A stretch of 64,000 nt of DNA, taken from positions 1,700,388 through 1,764,387 of the forward strand of contig QVOM02000071.1 of the NCBI GenBank assembly GCA_003586115.2, read 5' to 3'. The notes under the pieces are model-generated. The model was not told the DNA's origin. It did no database searches and was given only the letters and a program-made list of their open reading frames with translations. A program made the position numbers and the translations under genes. The stretch is from Salvator merianae (taxonomy: Eukaryota; Chordata; Lepidosauria; Squamata; Teiidae). Of the stretch, positions 1-11,300 are shown piece by piece. Position 1 is the stretch's first letter, and every line of letters starts with the position of its first letter.

Positions 1-200
1 GAAAGAAAGAAAGAAAGAAGAGTTTCAGTGGAAATAGAAGGAAGGAAAACAGGATGTTGAAGACCAGGAAGTTTAGAAGAAACTGTTAATGAAGGGGGAA
101 TTTTATAATAATAGTGATATAAGAATGTAATGTAAACTGTAATTTTATATATTTGAAATACAAGAATAATAAAATATGTTAAAATTGAAAAAAAAAAATG
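1..200 (+). repeat. Retroelement 3' end with poly(A) tail
   Basis: The window opens in a short GAAA microsatellite (about 1-20). An A/T-rich stretch follows that contains AATAAAA near 168 and ends in an 11-base A run at about 188-198. This is the usual layout of a LINE 3' end inserted on the plus strand. No protein-coding part is in the window, so the family cannot be named; an L1-type tail is the best guess. Confidence 0.4.
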
Positions 201-258
201 TCCTACATCATGCACATATTCCACAGTGTCTATGCTTTGCATCCGAACAGTAGGCCCT

Positions 259-576
259 TTAGCCTATAAAAATCTCACTCTGTCTATCCTGGTCAGGGCC
301 TGGGGATCTAGCCCTGAAGTGCTTTGACTTCTTTGAGTTTAGCAAGGTTTGTTTATTTTTGAATTTTTTGGATCTTTTGCTGTGTTTATGGTGCTTGCTG
401 CAGGCAGAGGAGAAAGACGTACTAGAGGAAGAAGAGGACGATCTGCCTCTCTTCCCCTTTTTCTTTTTTGTAACTGCTGAAATCCCAGATTTCATAACAG
501 TGTAAAAGAGGCCCACTGTCTCAGAAGGATCAGAACCTGTGGCGAGAAGATACAGCAGTTTCTCGGATTTCCCCAA
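259..576 (-). other. Unidentified Ser/Lys-rich ORF (105 aa)
   Basis: An open minus-strand frame of 105 codons has a run of seven serines after KKKKGKRGR, then a Lys/His/Ser-rich stretch containing KHHKHSKRSKK. Such composition is seen in SR-like proteins and in the Gag-like first ORF of some retroelements (for example DIRS/PAT types). It carries no fold or motif that would decide between these. It lies in the last visible ZFAND4 intron on the same strand. No good splice sites in phase with ZFAND4 were found, so it is not an exon of that gene as far as I can see. A retroelement remnant is more likely than a host gene. Confidence 0.25.
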
Positions 577-2255
577 TTATCTGATCTTCACTCCATTCCG
601 TAATCATCCATGATAAAAAGATATTGTTCTAATCTGGAGTGAACATTCCCTTCCCTTCCCCCCTTTCTAATAGCCTAAAACTAGTTGTGAGAGAACAGCT
701 GAACTAACAGCATCCCTAAGGGCTGGAGCAGTGGTGCCTGAAGAGAGAGAGAAAGAAAGTGGTTGAGGAGAGAAAAAACTGCCAATGTGTGCCAACCAGC
801 AACATCTATCAGCTGAGCACAGACGTTGCATGCCCAACAGCAGCTCTAAACAGAGCTGACAATCCTGAAGCGGGGGGGGGGATGGTTGACACGTAGTGAA
901 CAACAGCAGCTAACAGCATCCAATGAAATGGGGCAGCTGTAGGTCTGGTGGAATCAGCAGTCAAAGGTGCACTGAAAATGCAGGGTAAGACTAGGTAAAT
1001 AGCAAAATATGAAGAGGGAATTAATCAATAGAAAAAAGGCTGAGTGGAGTGACGAAAACAATTACCTCACCTCTCTTGCAAGCTTGGAACTCCTGCTTGC
1101 CTTCTCCTCCTCCCACTGCTGTGCTGGAGAAAGGGCCCTTAGAAAAGGCAAAGGCTGGCTAGAGTTGATCTAATGGCTTCTTTCTCTTTCCAGCAAGAGA
1201 CTACTTCCAGAGTGAAAAAGGCAACTTAGTCTCCCCACTGCCCAAACCTGAAAAGGAATCGCCTGGCTGTTTAGCCATGTAGGCCCCATAGCAGCAAGGC
1301 AAGTGCTGGAGAAACAAGTGGTAAATTCCAAAATCACTGCCTCCCTGGAAGTGGGATGAGGAGTTTCACCAGAAAACCCATGAATGTAAAAACATGTTCA
1401 GAAAGTAAAACTAGTACTGGGACATTTTTTTTCAATCAGAATAATGCTCCTTTAGGATAAGACACGCCCCCAATGTTAGGGTAAAGTGATCTGAAAGGGA
1501 CTAAGGAAGTAGGTGGCAGTGATGTCTTTCTATATTGCTACACAGAACCACCTATAGATTGGTCAGGGTGAAGCAAGTGAAGCATACCCAGTGTACAAAT
1601 TTGAGCCAGATCACTAGGAAAAGTTGGTTTATTTCTGACATTTTTTTTGTCACTAATGTGTTCATCTGCTGCCAGTGCACTAGAGTCCAGGGGCTAAGAG
1701 AAACTTGGACCAGACTTACATTGAACTCCACAACCAGTTAGGCATGAAGGTCCCATGTGAAGGGCAATATTGCATTAGTACAGGCAAGCACTACTCATGC
1801 CTCCTCCCACATGCATCAGCCAGCCTCAGTGCTCCTAGATCCTCTAAGGGTCTCTTCTGTCTTCTAAATACATGTGAATCTTTTTTTCCCTAAGTTCTCC
1901 CAGCCCTCAGGAACACAGTTGCCCTTGAAAACAACTGATAAAATTACAACAAACCAATCGAGAAGCATGAAACACAAGTTAATAAGAACTCAGTCCCAGA
2001 AAATTGATCACACAGGAAAGAGCATTAAACAGGACAAAAATAACTCAAAATGGGATGTTTTCATTCTACGTGTCATGCACTCTAAACAGGCTATTTTGTG
2101 TTGAATGCTTTCATAACAGAACAATTTGCTCATGCTTGTGTTGACAGTAGCACAAACCTTAGGTACAGGAGACTCGTTGTTTAGAAATTCCTTCCCATTG
2201 ATATGTTATGCTTTTCTTAGCCGATAAACACATACAAGATACAACCTTAACCTAC
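577..2255. other. ZFAND4 intron 8 sequence, no gene seen
   Basis: I searched the minus strand here for the terminal ZFAND4 exon, which should encode the rest of the AN1 finger. I found no matching Cys/His pattern, so the exon must lie left of base 1. A G-run sits near 871-881. Nothing else is recognisable. Confidence 0.6.
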
Positions 2256-2370
2256 CTACATTCATAGCTAGTAGCTAATCCAGTCTTCTTTCCACAGAAG
2301 AAACAATGTTTTGCTACTTTCTTTTTAGGCTGAACTGAGCCCTTCACAGGTGGAAGATGAGTTGTATCGC
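2256..2370 (-). CDS. ZFAND4: ZFAND4 coding exon 8 (first half of the AN1 finger)
   Basis: The exon is 115 bp. The acceptor reads GGTTAACAG and the donor is TGTAG|GTAGGT. The first two bases complete a glycine codon begun in exon 7. It then encodes DTTHLPPVKG, a Lys-rich linker, and the zinc-binding start HCFFCGKKTGLATSYEC, and stops after two bases of an arginine codon. The next exon would supply the remaining Cys and His ligands; it is left of the window. The AN1 family pattern starts C-x2-C, as seen here. Confidence 0.95.
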
Positions 2371-5300
2371 CTGTTAACCATAAGTAAAATATTCTTAATC
2401 ATATTTGCTTATAAATAATTAGCACAAGACTAAACAATACCCTGGAAGGAACTTTCTTTATTAAATAAAACCCAAAGACAATAATTTTTCTTATTTTTAT
2501 GACTGTAGTTAAGAATTTTGCTATTATCAAGGTAATTTTAAGATTTTTATCTGAAAGTAAAAATTTTACATGTTTGGGAAGTGTCTCTACTTGGCATGGA
2601 ATTCAGTTTAGGCTGGACTGTAACTTGATGAATACGCTCGTAAAAATTACATATCAACAGAATACAGCCCACAGTGTCAGATTCTATATGTCTTTGTTGA
2701 GACTGGAATCTTCTGAAATCTGTTGTATTGCATATTTGATAACATGAAAGTTAGTCTAGGTTTAGAAAAAGCTAAAGATGTAATTATAGTAAATTCCAAT
2801 GGTCATTTGTGGATAGGAAATTTTCCTTTTGCTATTAATTCCTGTAGCAAGATGTCCCATAGGCTTTTGTTTAATTTGATGATGTGCCAGTTTCATGCCC
2901 TGAAAAACAAATGATCAGAGTCAAGACCAACCTGACTGAACTTTTGGATCAACTGTCTATTTCACAAGACAGAGTATGCATCATTTGCAAGCACACATAG
3001 CAGCACATTTTTAAAAACATAAGATTTGGAACAAATACTTAATCGCACAAGCCAGGCTTTGATATTAGAAGACCCTGTCCAGTTTCAAGGAGAATAATAG
3101 AGTTTGGAATACATAATAAGATTCTCGATAATTCCACCTGCAAACTAGGCATAGTGTTACTGACAGCATTAATTCAAACTGAGGTTCCAGTAAGATCTGT
3201 GATGAAATTTTGATGTTAAAACCTGGACAGCTGCTGGAACAAATTATTCCCTGGAGTAGAAATGGAGCAAATTTGTTGTAGTAGCTTTTGATTTCGGCAG
3301 TAATGTCTTGCAATGAAACTACAGTGTCAGAGCATGTTTAAATAGAATACCCAAATAACTGTAGTTCTTAACTTGGGTTTTCATATGACTTTGGCTGTTG
3401 CAACTGTAATTTTTAATTTTTTTTTCCCCAGAAAGACAAGAATTTTAGATTTGTCATAATTAATTTGCAGATAGTTAACTACAATACTTAACAAAAGTTT
3501 CAAGTAAATGCTCGTACCCAGTCTGGTCCTCGAAAGAAAAGCATCATCAGCAGCATATAGTAATGCACATATTTTCCTTCTGGCTAGTGTCTGTTAATCT
3601 GAAGTAAAGTGGCCGCCAAATGATCAACATAGACATTAAATAATATTGGAGCAAGCAGCGGCGTAGCTAAACGTTCTGCCACCTGGTGCGAAACGGCGGC
3701 AGATGAGCGCTAGTGAGGGAGCCCTGCCCTGCAGCCTCCTACTCCCGCTGCCGCCCCGGTGACTGCCAGGCGCGCGCCAGCCGACGGGGTGAGCAAGTGT
3801 GCCATCGTGCGTGCGTGCGGGGCGAGCGTGCCGCCATGCGTGCGTGCAGGCGGGGCGAGCGAGCTGCCGTGCGGGCGGGCGGGGCAAGTGAGCGAGCGTG
3901 CCGGTAAAGCGGCAAACCGGCGGCCGGGCGGCCGGGTGGGCCCAGTGCACCAGCGGGCGCCGCCCCCGACAACGCACCGCCTGTGGCCAACCGCCCCCCA
4001 CGCCCCCCCCTTGCTACGCCTCTGGGAGGAAGAATATAGTCTTGTCTCACTCCCTTAGTCATTTTTATGTTGCTTGTAAGTAAACTTTTTCTATTACACC
4101 TTACCTGCATTATGCATTATACAAAAGCAGCATTCATTTGTAACATTTGTTTTTCATATTAATAATAATAAAAATGAATGCTGCCTTTGTATAATAACTG
4201 AATTAGATAGACAGATTCCCTCATTTTGACCAAAGTTTGGTTCTATTTACAGAATCAAAAGCAGTCTTAAAATCTATAAAGGTAGCAAATAATCTGCCTT
4301 TCAGAAATCTTGAGTACTTTACTGCTAGACAGGCTAAGTTAAAACATTGGTCAGAACTTACCCATTCTCTCCACTCCCCTTTGACACCATTATACGGTCC
4401 TTTGCAGGCAGAGCATCATGCACATGGCATCATTGTGCTTGTACAGAGCCTCAGCGCACAGTCATGTGCGAACAGTGACATCATGCACACACATGCCATC
4501 GCTTGCTGTAGGCCCTGCCCACAGATGGCAGCAATGGGAAGAGGAGAAAGTGGGTAAGTTCTTTGCTTTGCATTTGTATTCACAGGGAAGCTAGGGAAGC
4601 TAAAGAGAGCCAGGATTTATAAGGAAAGCACCTAACAATCCTTTCTGTTGACATGCAACAAACACATGTTTGGCCAGAAAGGGAAAAAAATCTGCCTCAA
4701 TCATATTTCTCTACCATTCTAGTCAGAACAAGAGGATACATCCATTTTTTATGGGTCCCTCGCTGCCTTCAAGCTACTTTCATTGTTGGACCTTAATAAT
4801 CTAAGGGTGTGTTCAGACTAGGTATTTCTGTTGCCTTCTGGGTGAATTTGACCTTGGGGCAGACACACACAGGAAATTAAAAAATCTGCCTTACCCTGCC
4901 TCAAAGCCTGTAAATATTCGCCCCTTCAACAGCCGGGAGAAAAGAGCTCTCGGGTCACCTTAGAGCTGACCACAGAGTGCTTCCACCAATCACAGCCTTC
5001 CAGGAACCCATTGGACAATCCGACAGAGAGGGAGGGGCACCAGTGAGCTCCTGCTGGTATCAGGAACGTTTGAAGTTTGAAGAAAGCTGAAAGTGCAACT
5101 AAAAAAATAACTTCTATCCTGCCTTCTGTATTTAAAAAGCAAACTGGACTTTAGTAACGAGGTGTGGGAGGAGAGATAATTGTATAGAATGTTTCATAGC
5201 CTTGGCTTGAAGGCATCGGACAATCGGACAGGGAGGGAGGGACACCAGCGAGCTCTTGTCACCACCAGGAACTTTTGAACTCCATTAAACAGATCTGCAA

Positions 5301-8300
5301 AAACAACTTCTATCCTGCCTTCTTTAGATTAGAAAAGCATACTGGATTTCTTATACTAAGGAGTGGAGAGAGAGACTTGATGTTTCTTTTGCAAACAAAA
5401 AAACCTGGCAGTTAAGGAGTTGGAAAGTACTTCAGCAGAGAGGCAGGGATTTCAGACCCAGTGGCTAATCAGTGGGCAGCACCCTTTGCAGGCTGTACTA
5501 TGGGTGAGTGTTGAATTGGCTCAACAGGTAACTGTGTTTGGAAGGCTTTTTTTTTGGGCACCCAGGAATTATTTGCTCCTTTTATGCAGACGATTTTAAA
5601 AATTGCTAGTCTGAACACACCCTAAATTAGTGTTGCTCATTCATGTTTGCTTATGTAATTTCTGCCTTCAGAAACAAGGAGTGGTCGGGGGGGGGGGGGC
5701 ATATGGCCTATACTGAAAACCACTGACCTAAACGACAACTGAATGTGCAGTAAAAAGTGATGGAATACCTCTTTCTGTTGTGGAAACCAATAACACAAAT
5801 TACCATCCATCGCAAAGTTTTATCATAGTACTGTGCAAACCTAAGGCTATAGAGACACTTACACTCCTAGGTGGACTAATTAGCTTCAGCTGATGTCTGA
5901 CCTGTAAGTAATGACTAGACCTCTTATTAAGGATTCTGTGACTTGCTACTGTGCATTTTGCTGCTGAAAGTCTGAGGTCCGAGGTGAACCATGCAATAGG
6001 CTGGGACTTTCCTCTTGGTCAAGCAGCCATTTTCCCCCTTATTTCTGGGCAGTTAGGAATGTGTTTTGTAAAGCTACTTTTGGAAAAACAAGTTAATTGT
6101 GCATTTGTGCTTTTTGATTAATTTCAAGTGGGTTTTGATGAGTTTTGAGTGCTCGTAATTGCATTTCTGTGCTTTTGAGTGTGGAGTAGGTAATCAGTGT
6201 GTATATGTTCTGTAGCCTGATTTGGGTGACTGGTGAGTTTTGACTGATTTCTGCTTTGATGTGATAGGGAGGTGGCATCAGTGTGTTTTAGGAGTGCAGT
6301 CTTGTAGAAGGTTTGTGCCTTGATATGGCATAGGTTGGCATCTGTATGTTTAGCACTACAATCTGAGAAAAAACCTTGTCTTGGGTGTGGATGAACACTG
6401 ATGTAAGCATTTGGCTGCCATCTGTGCAGTAGAAATGTCAATCATGGTATTTGTGTGTTGTGCCGCTACTCCCATGATAAATATTCCCTAAGGGGGCTGT
6501 CCTGTGCCTCTTTCAATGAGGGTTCTTTTCCTCCATTGTAAGTCAAGGGAACACTCAGCCATGATTCTCCTAACTCCCAATATTTATACTGAAGTCTCTC
6601 CCTCATAAAGTGGATTCTCATTAAGCAATGTTTTCCAGGAACAGAATCGTAGTGTTGTAAGATGACCTATTGTATATATATCTCACAGATTTAGATTCCG
6701 TTTCTATAATGCAGCAAAGGCACATGGTTAAGCTAGTTTCCATTACTCCCAGTAGGGGTCAGCTGCCCTGATCAAGGCATCTTTACTGCATAGTGGAGAA
6801 ACCGTTTTAGATTTTTGGGTCAAAGATTGCAATGAAGTGTGACAGACAGGGGGATTTAGATTTATGTAACTTTTTGAAAGTTTGCATTATGCTGTTAACA
6901 GACTTGCACATGATTTTAATTTGTGAAGATTTAAGCTGGTTCTAGATATGTCAAATTGTGAACTTCTATTTTCAGAACAAAAATTTATTTCCAGAACTAC
7001 TTAGCTTTTCTCTGTATTGACACAGTATGATAACTTTGAAGTGGAACCTCACTTAAGTTTAAAATCCTTCAGCTACTAAGTTATGAATAAATAAACTGAC
7101 TTCCAAACAAGAAGACCTTGAAACAAAAGAAGAAGATGGCAATGACAATGACAATGGCAACAACTACTAGACTATGGAAATTCTGGAACATGCTTTTGTT
7201 TTTATATTATCCTGTATTCTCAGATGTTTTGGAACAATACACTCTACATCAGAATAACTTCAAGTAGAACACATTCAAAAAGTCATGGTCATTTTTCCTA
7301 AAATAAGATTTACATTTCTCTATGCTAGGCCTGATTAAGCAGAAAAGTATTATTAATCACAAAGCTTTTTAGATTTTTACTCACCAATTCTTTTTCCTCT
7401 AGCCACAATATTACCACTGAATCCAAGCCCAGAAGACTGAAAATTAAAATACATTGTTGTTGTTAGTTTTATTATAAAATACTGTGGTATCTGCTTTCTA
7501 TTAATGTCTGAGACATCCATGGGATGTTCAAGCAAAATGCATGATGAAAAAATAATAATCCAAAATGATAAAAACATTCTAGCATTCATAGCAATAGTTG
7601 CATGATGGGGAACTGCCCTCAGTTCCAGACCCTAGCCAGTAGAAAAACATGGAAAACACAGAAAAGTAATTCTGAAAATCTTCTGCCATTTATTGGCCTG
7701 AATAAAATTTAAATACGAGTCAGATACTATTATTAAAAAGGCATGAAATTGAAGGTGAAGCTATCATGCACAAGGTGATCCCAGTCTGAGTCTGAAACAT
7801 TTACCACAAAGAATACCTATAAATGTTAGCCATCCAGATGTGCTATTATTCGACTGTTCTACTAGGACATGGACATAAAGCACATGGCTCATCCATTCTA
7901 TGGTACAATAAAATAATTTAATTCCCCAACATGTTTGCTACTTAAAACTTCCCCCTTTCCTCCCTATATCTTCTGCATTTCCATTTCTGGCCCCTATACA
8001 ACCAGTCAAAACTTTTGCCTATGCTGTCCACCCATTGCACCCTTCTGTGTATACAGATAAATGGGCAGGTAGATCATAGAAATATGTACTAGATTAATCT
8101 CCTTTTTATTTCCTTAATGTTTGAGATTTGAGAACTCTCACCTATAGGGATGTGCCAAATTGGTTTGGTCAGTTTACAGTGAACAAGAGGTGTTTGCACA
8201 TTCACTAGCAAGCTTGAACAGATCTGTTGTTTGCATTTCTAGTTCACATGCAAACCAAACCAGTAGTGCATTCAACAATCTGTTTGAAGAGGCTTTGTTT

Positions 8301-11300
8301 TTCAAAAAAGCCTGTATTCTCTATTGTGCTCTCTGTTACTCACCAAATTTCTTGAAAAATATTCCTTTATTGGTTGCTGTGTTGCCTTCTGCAATTGGGT
8401 GACTGCAGATTAAATGACTGCTTGTGTAAAGGCTGGATAAACCTGCCCATTTCTCTGTATGTCAACATGCCTATTTCTTTAAGATGTTGGGGGTAGAACA
8501 TAGAAGTAGAGAAGACGAGCAGGTAACAAAGAACAGTTAAGAAATGAAAGCTGAAAGAAGTGTCAGACTGGTATACGCAGAAGAAAGCTTTGTGTAACTC
8601 CTGAAGCCAATGAAACAATCTGGTGTAGACTGAGAGTTAATTAAACAATATTAGCAAAACATGCTATATTGGTTAGATTTGCTTTGTTATGTTTTGGTGT
8701 CAGGGAAACAGGTGTCCACATGCTTGCTCCCAGATATCGGATACCCTTATGTACCACATTCAGTAGGAGAAAGGTGCTCTCCCTGTACAATGCATACAGT
8801 GAGGCTATGTAGGAAGGGGTGTCACATATTACCATCCATTCCTGTGCATTCGTTCAATTCATGGCTGATCTGTGGACTAACAGCAACAAATTGCATGGTT
8901 CTTTCCTTTAACTCACTGCACACTGATGGGGATGCTGCCCCAACTACCTCTTCAGCAGTAAGGCCCCTTTGGGCCCTGCTGCATGTGGAGGTGTTTGACA
9001 TCACCCACATTGCTGACCATCTATCAGAGGCCATGGACCATCAGATGAGTGGCTGGATGAGCCAGGATCTCAGCCATGGTTTCATGATCACTGACAATGT
9101 GAAGAATATATTTAATGCAGTAGGACGGGTGGGGGTTGTGAACATCACTTTTGCAGCTCATACACTCCACCTGGTTGGGAAGGAGTGCTAGACTCTCTAG
9201 GTTAGGGTTCAGGGGTGGGGGTGTTGCTGATCCTTTTCACTCTTTCCATGGGAGCCCTTATAGAGAAGTGCTGCAGGATGGCTCCCCATTTCCACTGGAG
9301 TGCAACTCCACAGCTGCTTCTCAACCAGGCCCAGAAGCAGAAGCACCTGCCAGACCATCTGATCCCCACAGCAGAACTCCACCTACATTTTGTTCAAGTG
9401 TGTGCTTGATCAAAAGCCTGCCCTTCACACCCTCACTATGATGCATCTCCCAGAAGACTGGTGCACCATCAAAGATGCTGTTACGACACTCAGTTTGTTC
9501 AAGTAAATGATGAAGAAACCGAGTGTTGAGACAGGAATACTGAGTGATGGACTGCCAGCTGTGGTTGTCTTGCACAAGCAGCTTGGCAAGCTTGAGCCCA
9601 AGTTGAACACTGAGGCAGTCACAACTTTGGCAGGTCTGCTTCAGGTTGGAGTTAAGAACAGGCTGATTGAACCATTGAGCAAGGAAGATTGAAAGCATTT
9701 TGTCCAGCCTTCTGGACCCAAGGGTGAAGGCGGCAGCAATCCCCAGAAATGAGTTACTTTGGTAGAAGGAGTGCCTAGTCCAATCAGTAAGGATAGTTGA
9801 GGCATAGAGGTTAGGCTTGGCACCAGACCAGAAATTGGACAGTGGAACACCTGTTCACAGTGTTTCTCTTGCCTCCAGTGGCGGGTGTTACCTGTGGCTC
9901 GGCCCAGCAGTGAAGTTTCTGAGGCACCTCATGAAGAGTGCTGCGAGACAGCGCAACTGGCCTTCTTTACCCTTGGCTTCAGTGAGTTGCCATTGAGATG
10001 GGAGGAGTCAATTGGTATCAGAGGTGCTGGTTAGTCCATCCAGAAGTATCTCAGTGACCCAAGGAAAGTGAGGACATAGTGCCATCGGAGTTTTGAGCAA
10101 AGCATTGCCAAATCTGGCTTGATTTGGAAGCTGTTGCTTGGACATACCTGTCAGCTCCACTGACATCCATGCAAAGTGAGAGGGTGTTTTCCATGGTGGG
10201 CAATGTGGTGACACCTAATTGCTTGCACATAACTGGTCAGCTTGTGCAACAACTTGTTTTCTTAAAGGCTAACCTCCCTGTTGTCTTTCCTGAGCTGCCA
10301 TTGGAGGATGAGTGACCTGACCATGGTGACCCCCATCCTGCAGCACCAAGGGCAGCCAGAAAAAAAAAAGGTGCTACCACACAAACCATTCTTCCAAAAG
10401 AATTTTAAAAAGCCACAAAAAAGGGAAACAAACACAGAAATCACAACTCTAAAACAAAATGTTTTGATACCAAAATCAAAACAGGTATAGAGTAAAAAAA
10501 AAGGAGGGGAACCAGTTGCCCATGGCAGGGAACATATGATACACATGTCAGCACATCAGACTAACATTAGAAATACCACTTACAAGGCACAGTCTAGGAC
10601 TATTAACAGAAACGTCAGAGTTAGAGTCCCTACTTACACCCATATGATGAGGAGACAGTTCCTCCATTTCATTTCACCATTCTCTTAGATCAGAAGTACA
10701 AACAAACACCTCTCACACACATCACCCACAAAATACCCTTTACTAAGTTTAGGGAGTGCTCCAGCCACTCAGTCTCTGTGTTAGTGCTGTTCCTTCAAGC
10801 CTACACACATGTATTTATACATGCACACACACCAATGATTCCTGGCTGCTTGATGACATTGCAAACGGTCAGTGCCAGAGGATCTGAGACCTTGGCTAAG
10901 GTAAGGAAACACAGGTGCTTCCAGTATCTTAAATAACCCTGGAGGAGTCAAAGAAACAGACAGACTGAATCTGCTTTGGTATGACACTCATCTTTCTTTG
11001 ATCCACATCAACTCAACATCAACAACAGATGCAAACAGCAGCAGATGATGTTCAGCTCTAGTATGATCATAGGAAAAGGTTAGTTCATTGGTAATTTAAG
11101 GTTAACCTTGTGTCTTTTATACGCTTTTGTGATCTGATTCTGTTGCTTTCGAGCTGGTTGTAATTGTGACCTTCTCCACAAGTATGTCTTTTCCTGAGGA
11201 ACAGTAGTATTGGCACAATGGCAATTATTGCTATGTCATTTTTATGTGCATTTGGGATCTGATTCCATTGCATTTGGGCTCACTGTAGACGTGAAGCTGG

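Larger units (their letters stand above)
3060..4400 (-). pseudogene. LINE reverse transcriptase remnant, interrupted twice
   Basis: Minus-strand fragments add up to a non-LTR reverse transcriptase. An F-IDFKTAFDSVNRTKLW segment lies at about 4200-4340, QVRCNRKSLLTSN and KGVRQ at 4040-4110, then LFNVYVDHL at about 3610-3645, and an AADD-like motif near 3550-3570. A Lys-Ile-Leu-Val-Phe segment lies near 3430-3460, and a C-terminal region reaches 3065. Two insertions split it: a hAT-type MITE at 3656-4024 and a hairpin at 4116-4195. There are also frameshifts and stops, so it is dead. The motifs identify a LINE; I could not assign the clade. Confidence 0.8.

Noticed and set aside
1..2255. Terminal ZFAND4 exon within the window
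   Set aside because: No minus-strand segment encodes the expected remaining Cys and His residues of the AN1 finger after an acceptor in the right phase.
3636..4110. Long Arg/Ala-rich open frames on both strands in the GC-rich block
   Set aside because: They lie in a GC-rich MITE with tandem units; both strands are open only because of composition.
6093..6441. His/Thr-rich minus-strand frame of 105 codons
   Set aside because: It is the antisense reading of the tandem units in the Tigger-ended repeat.
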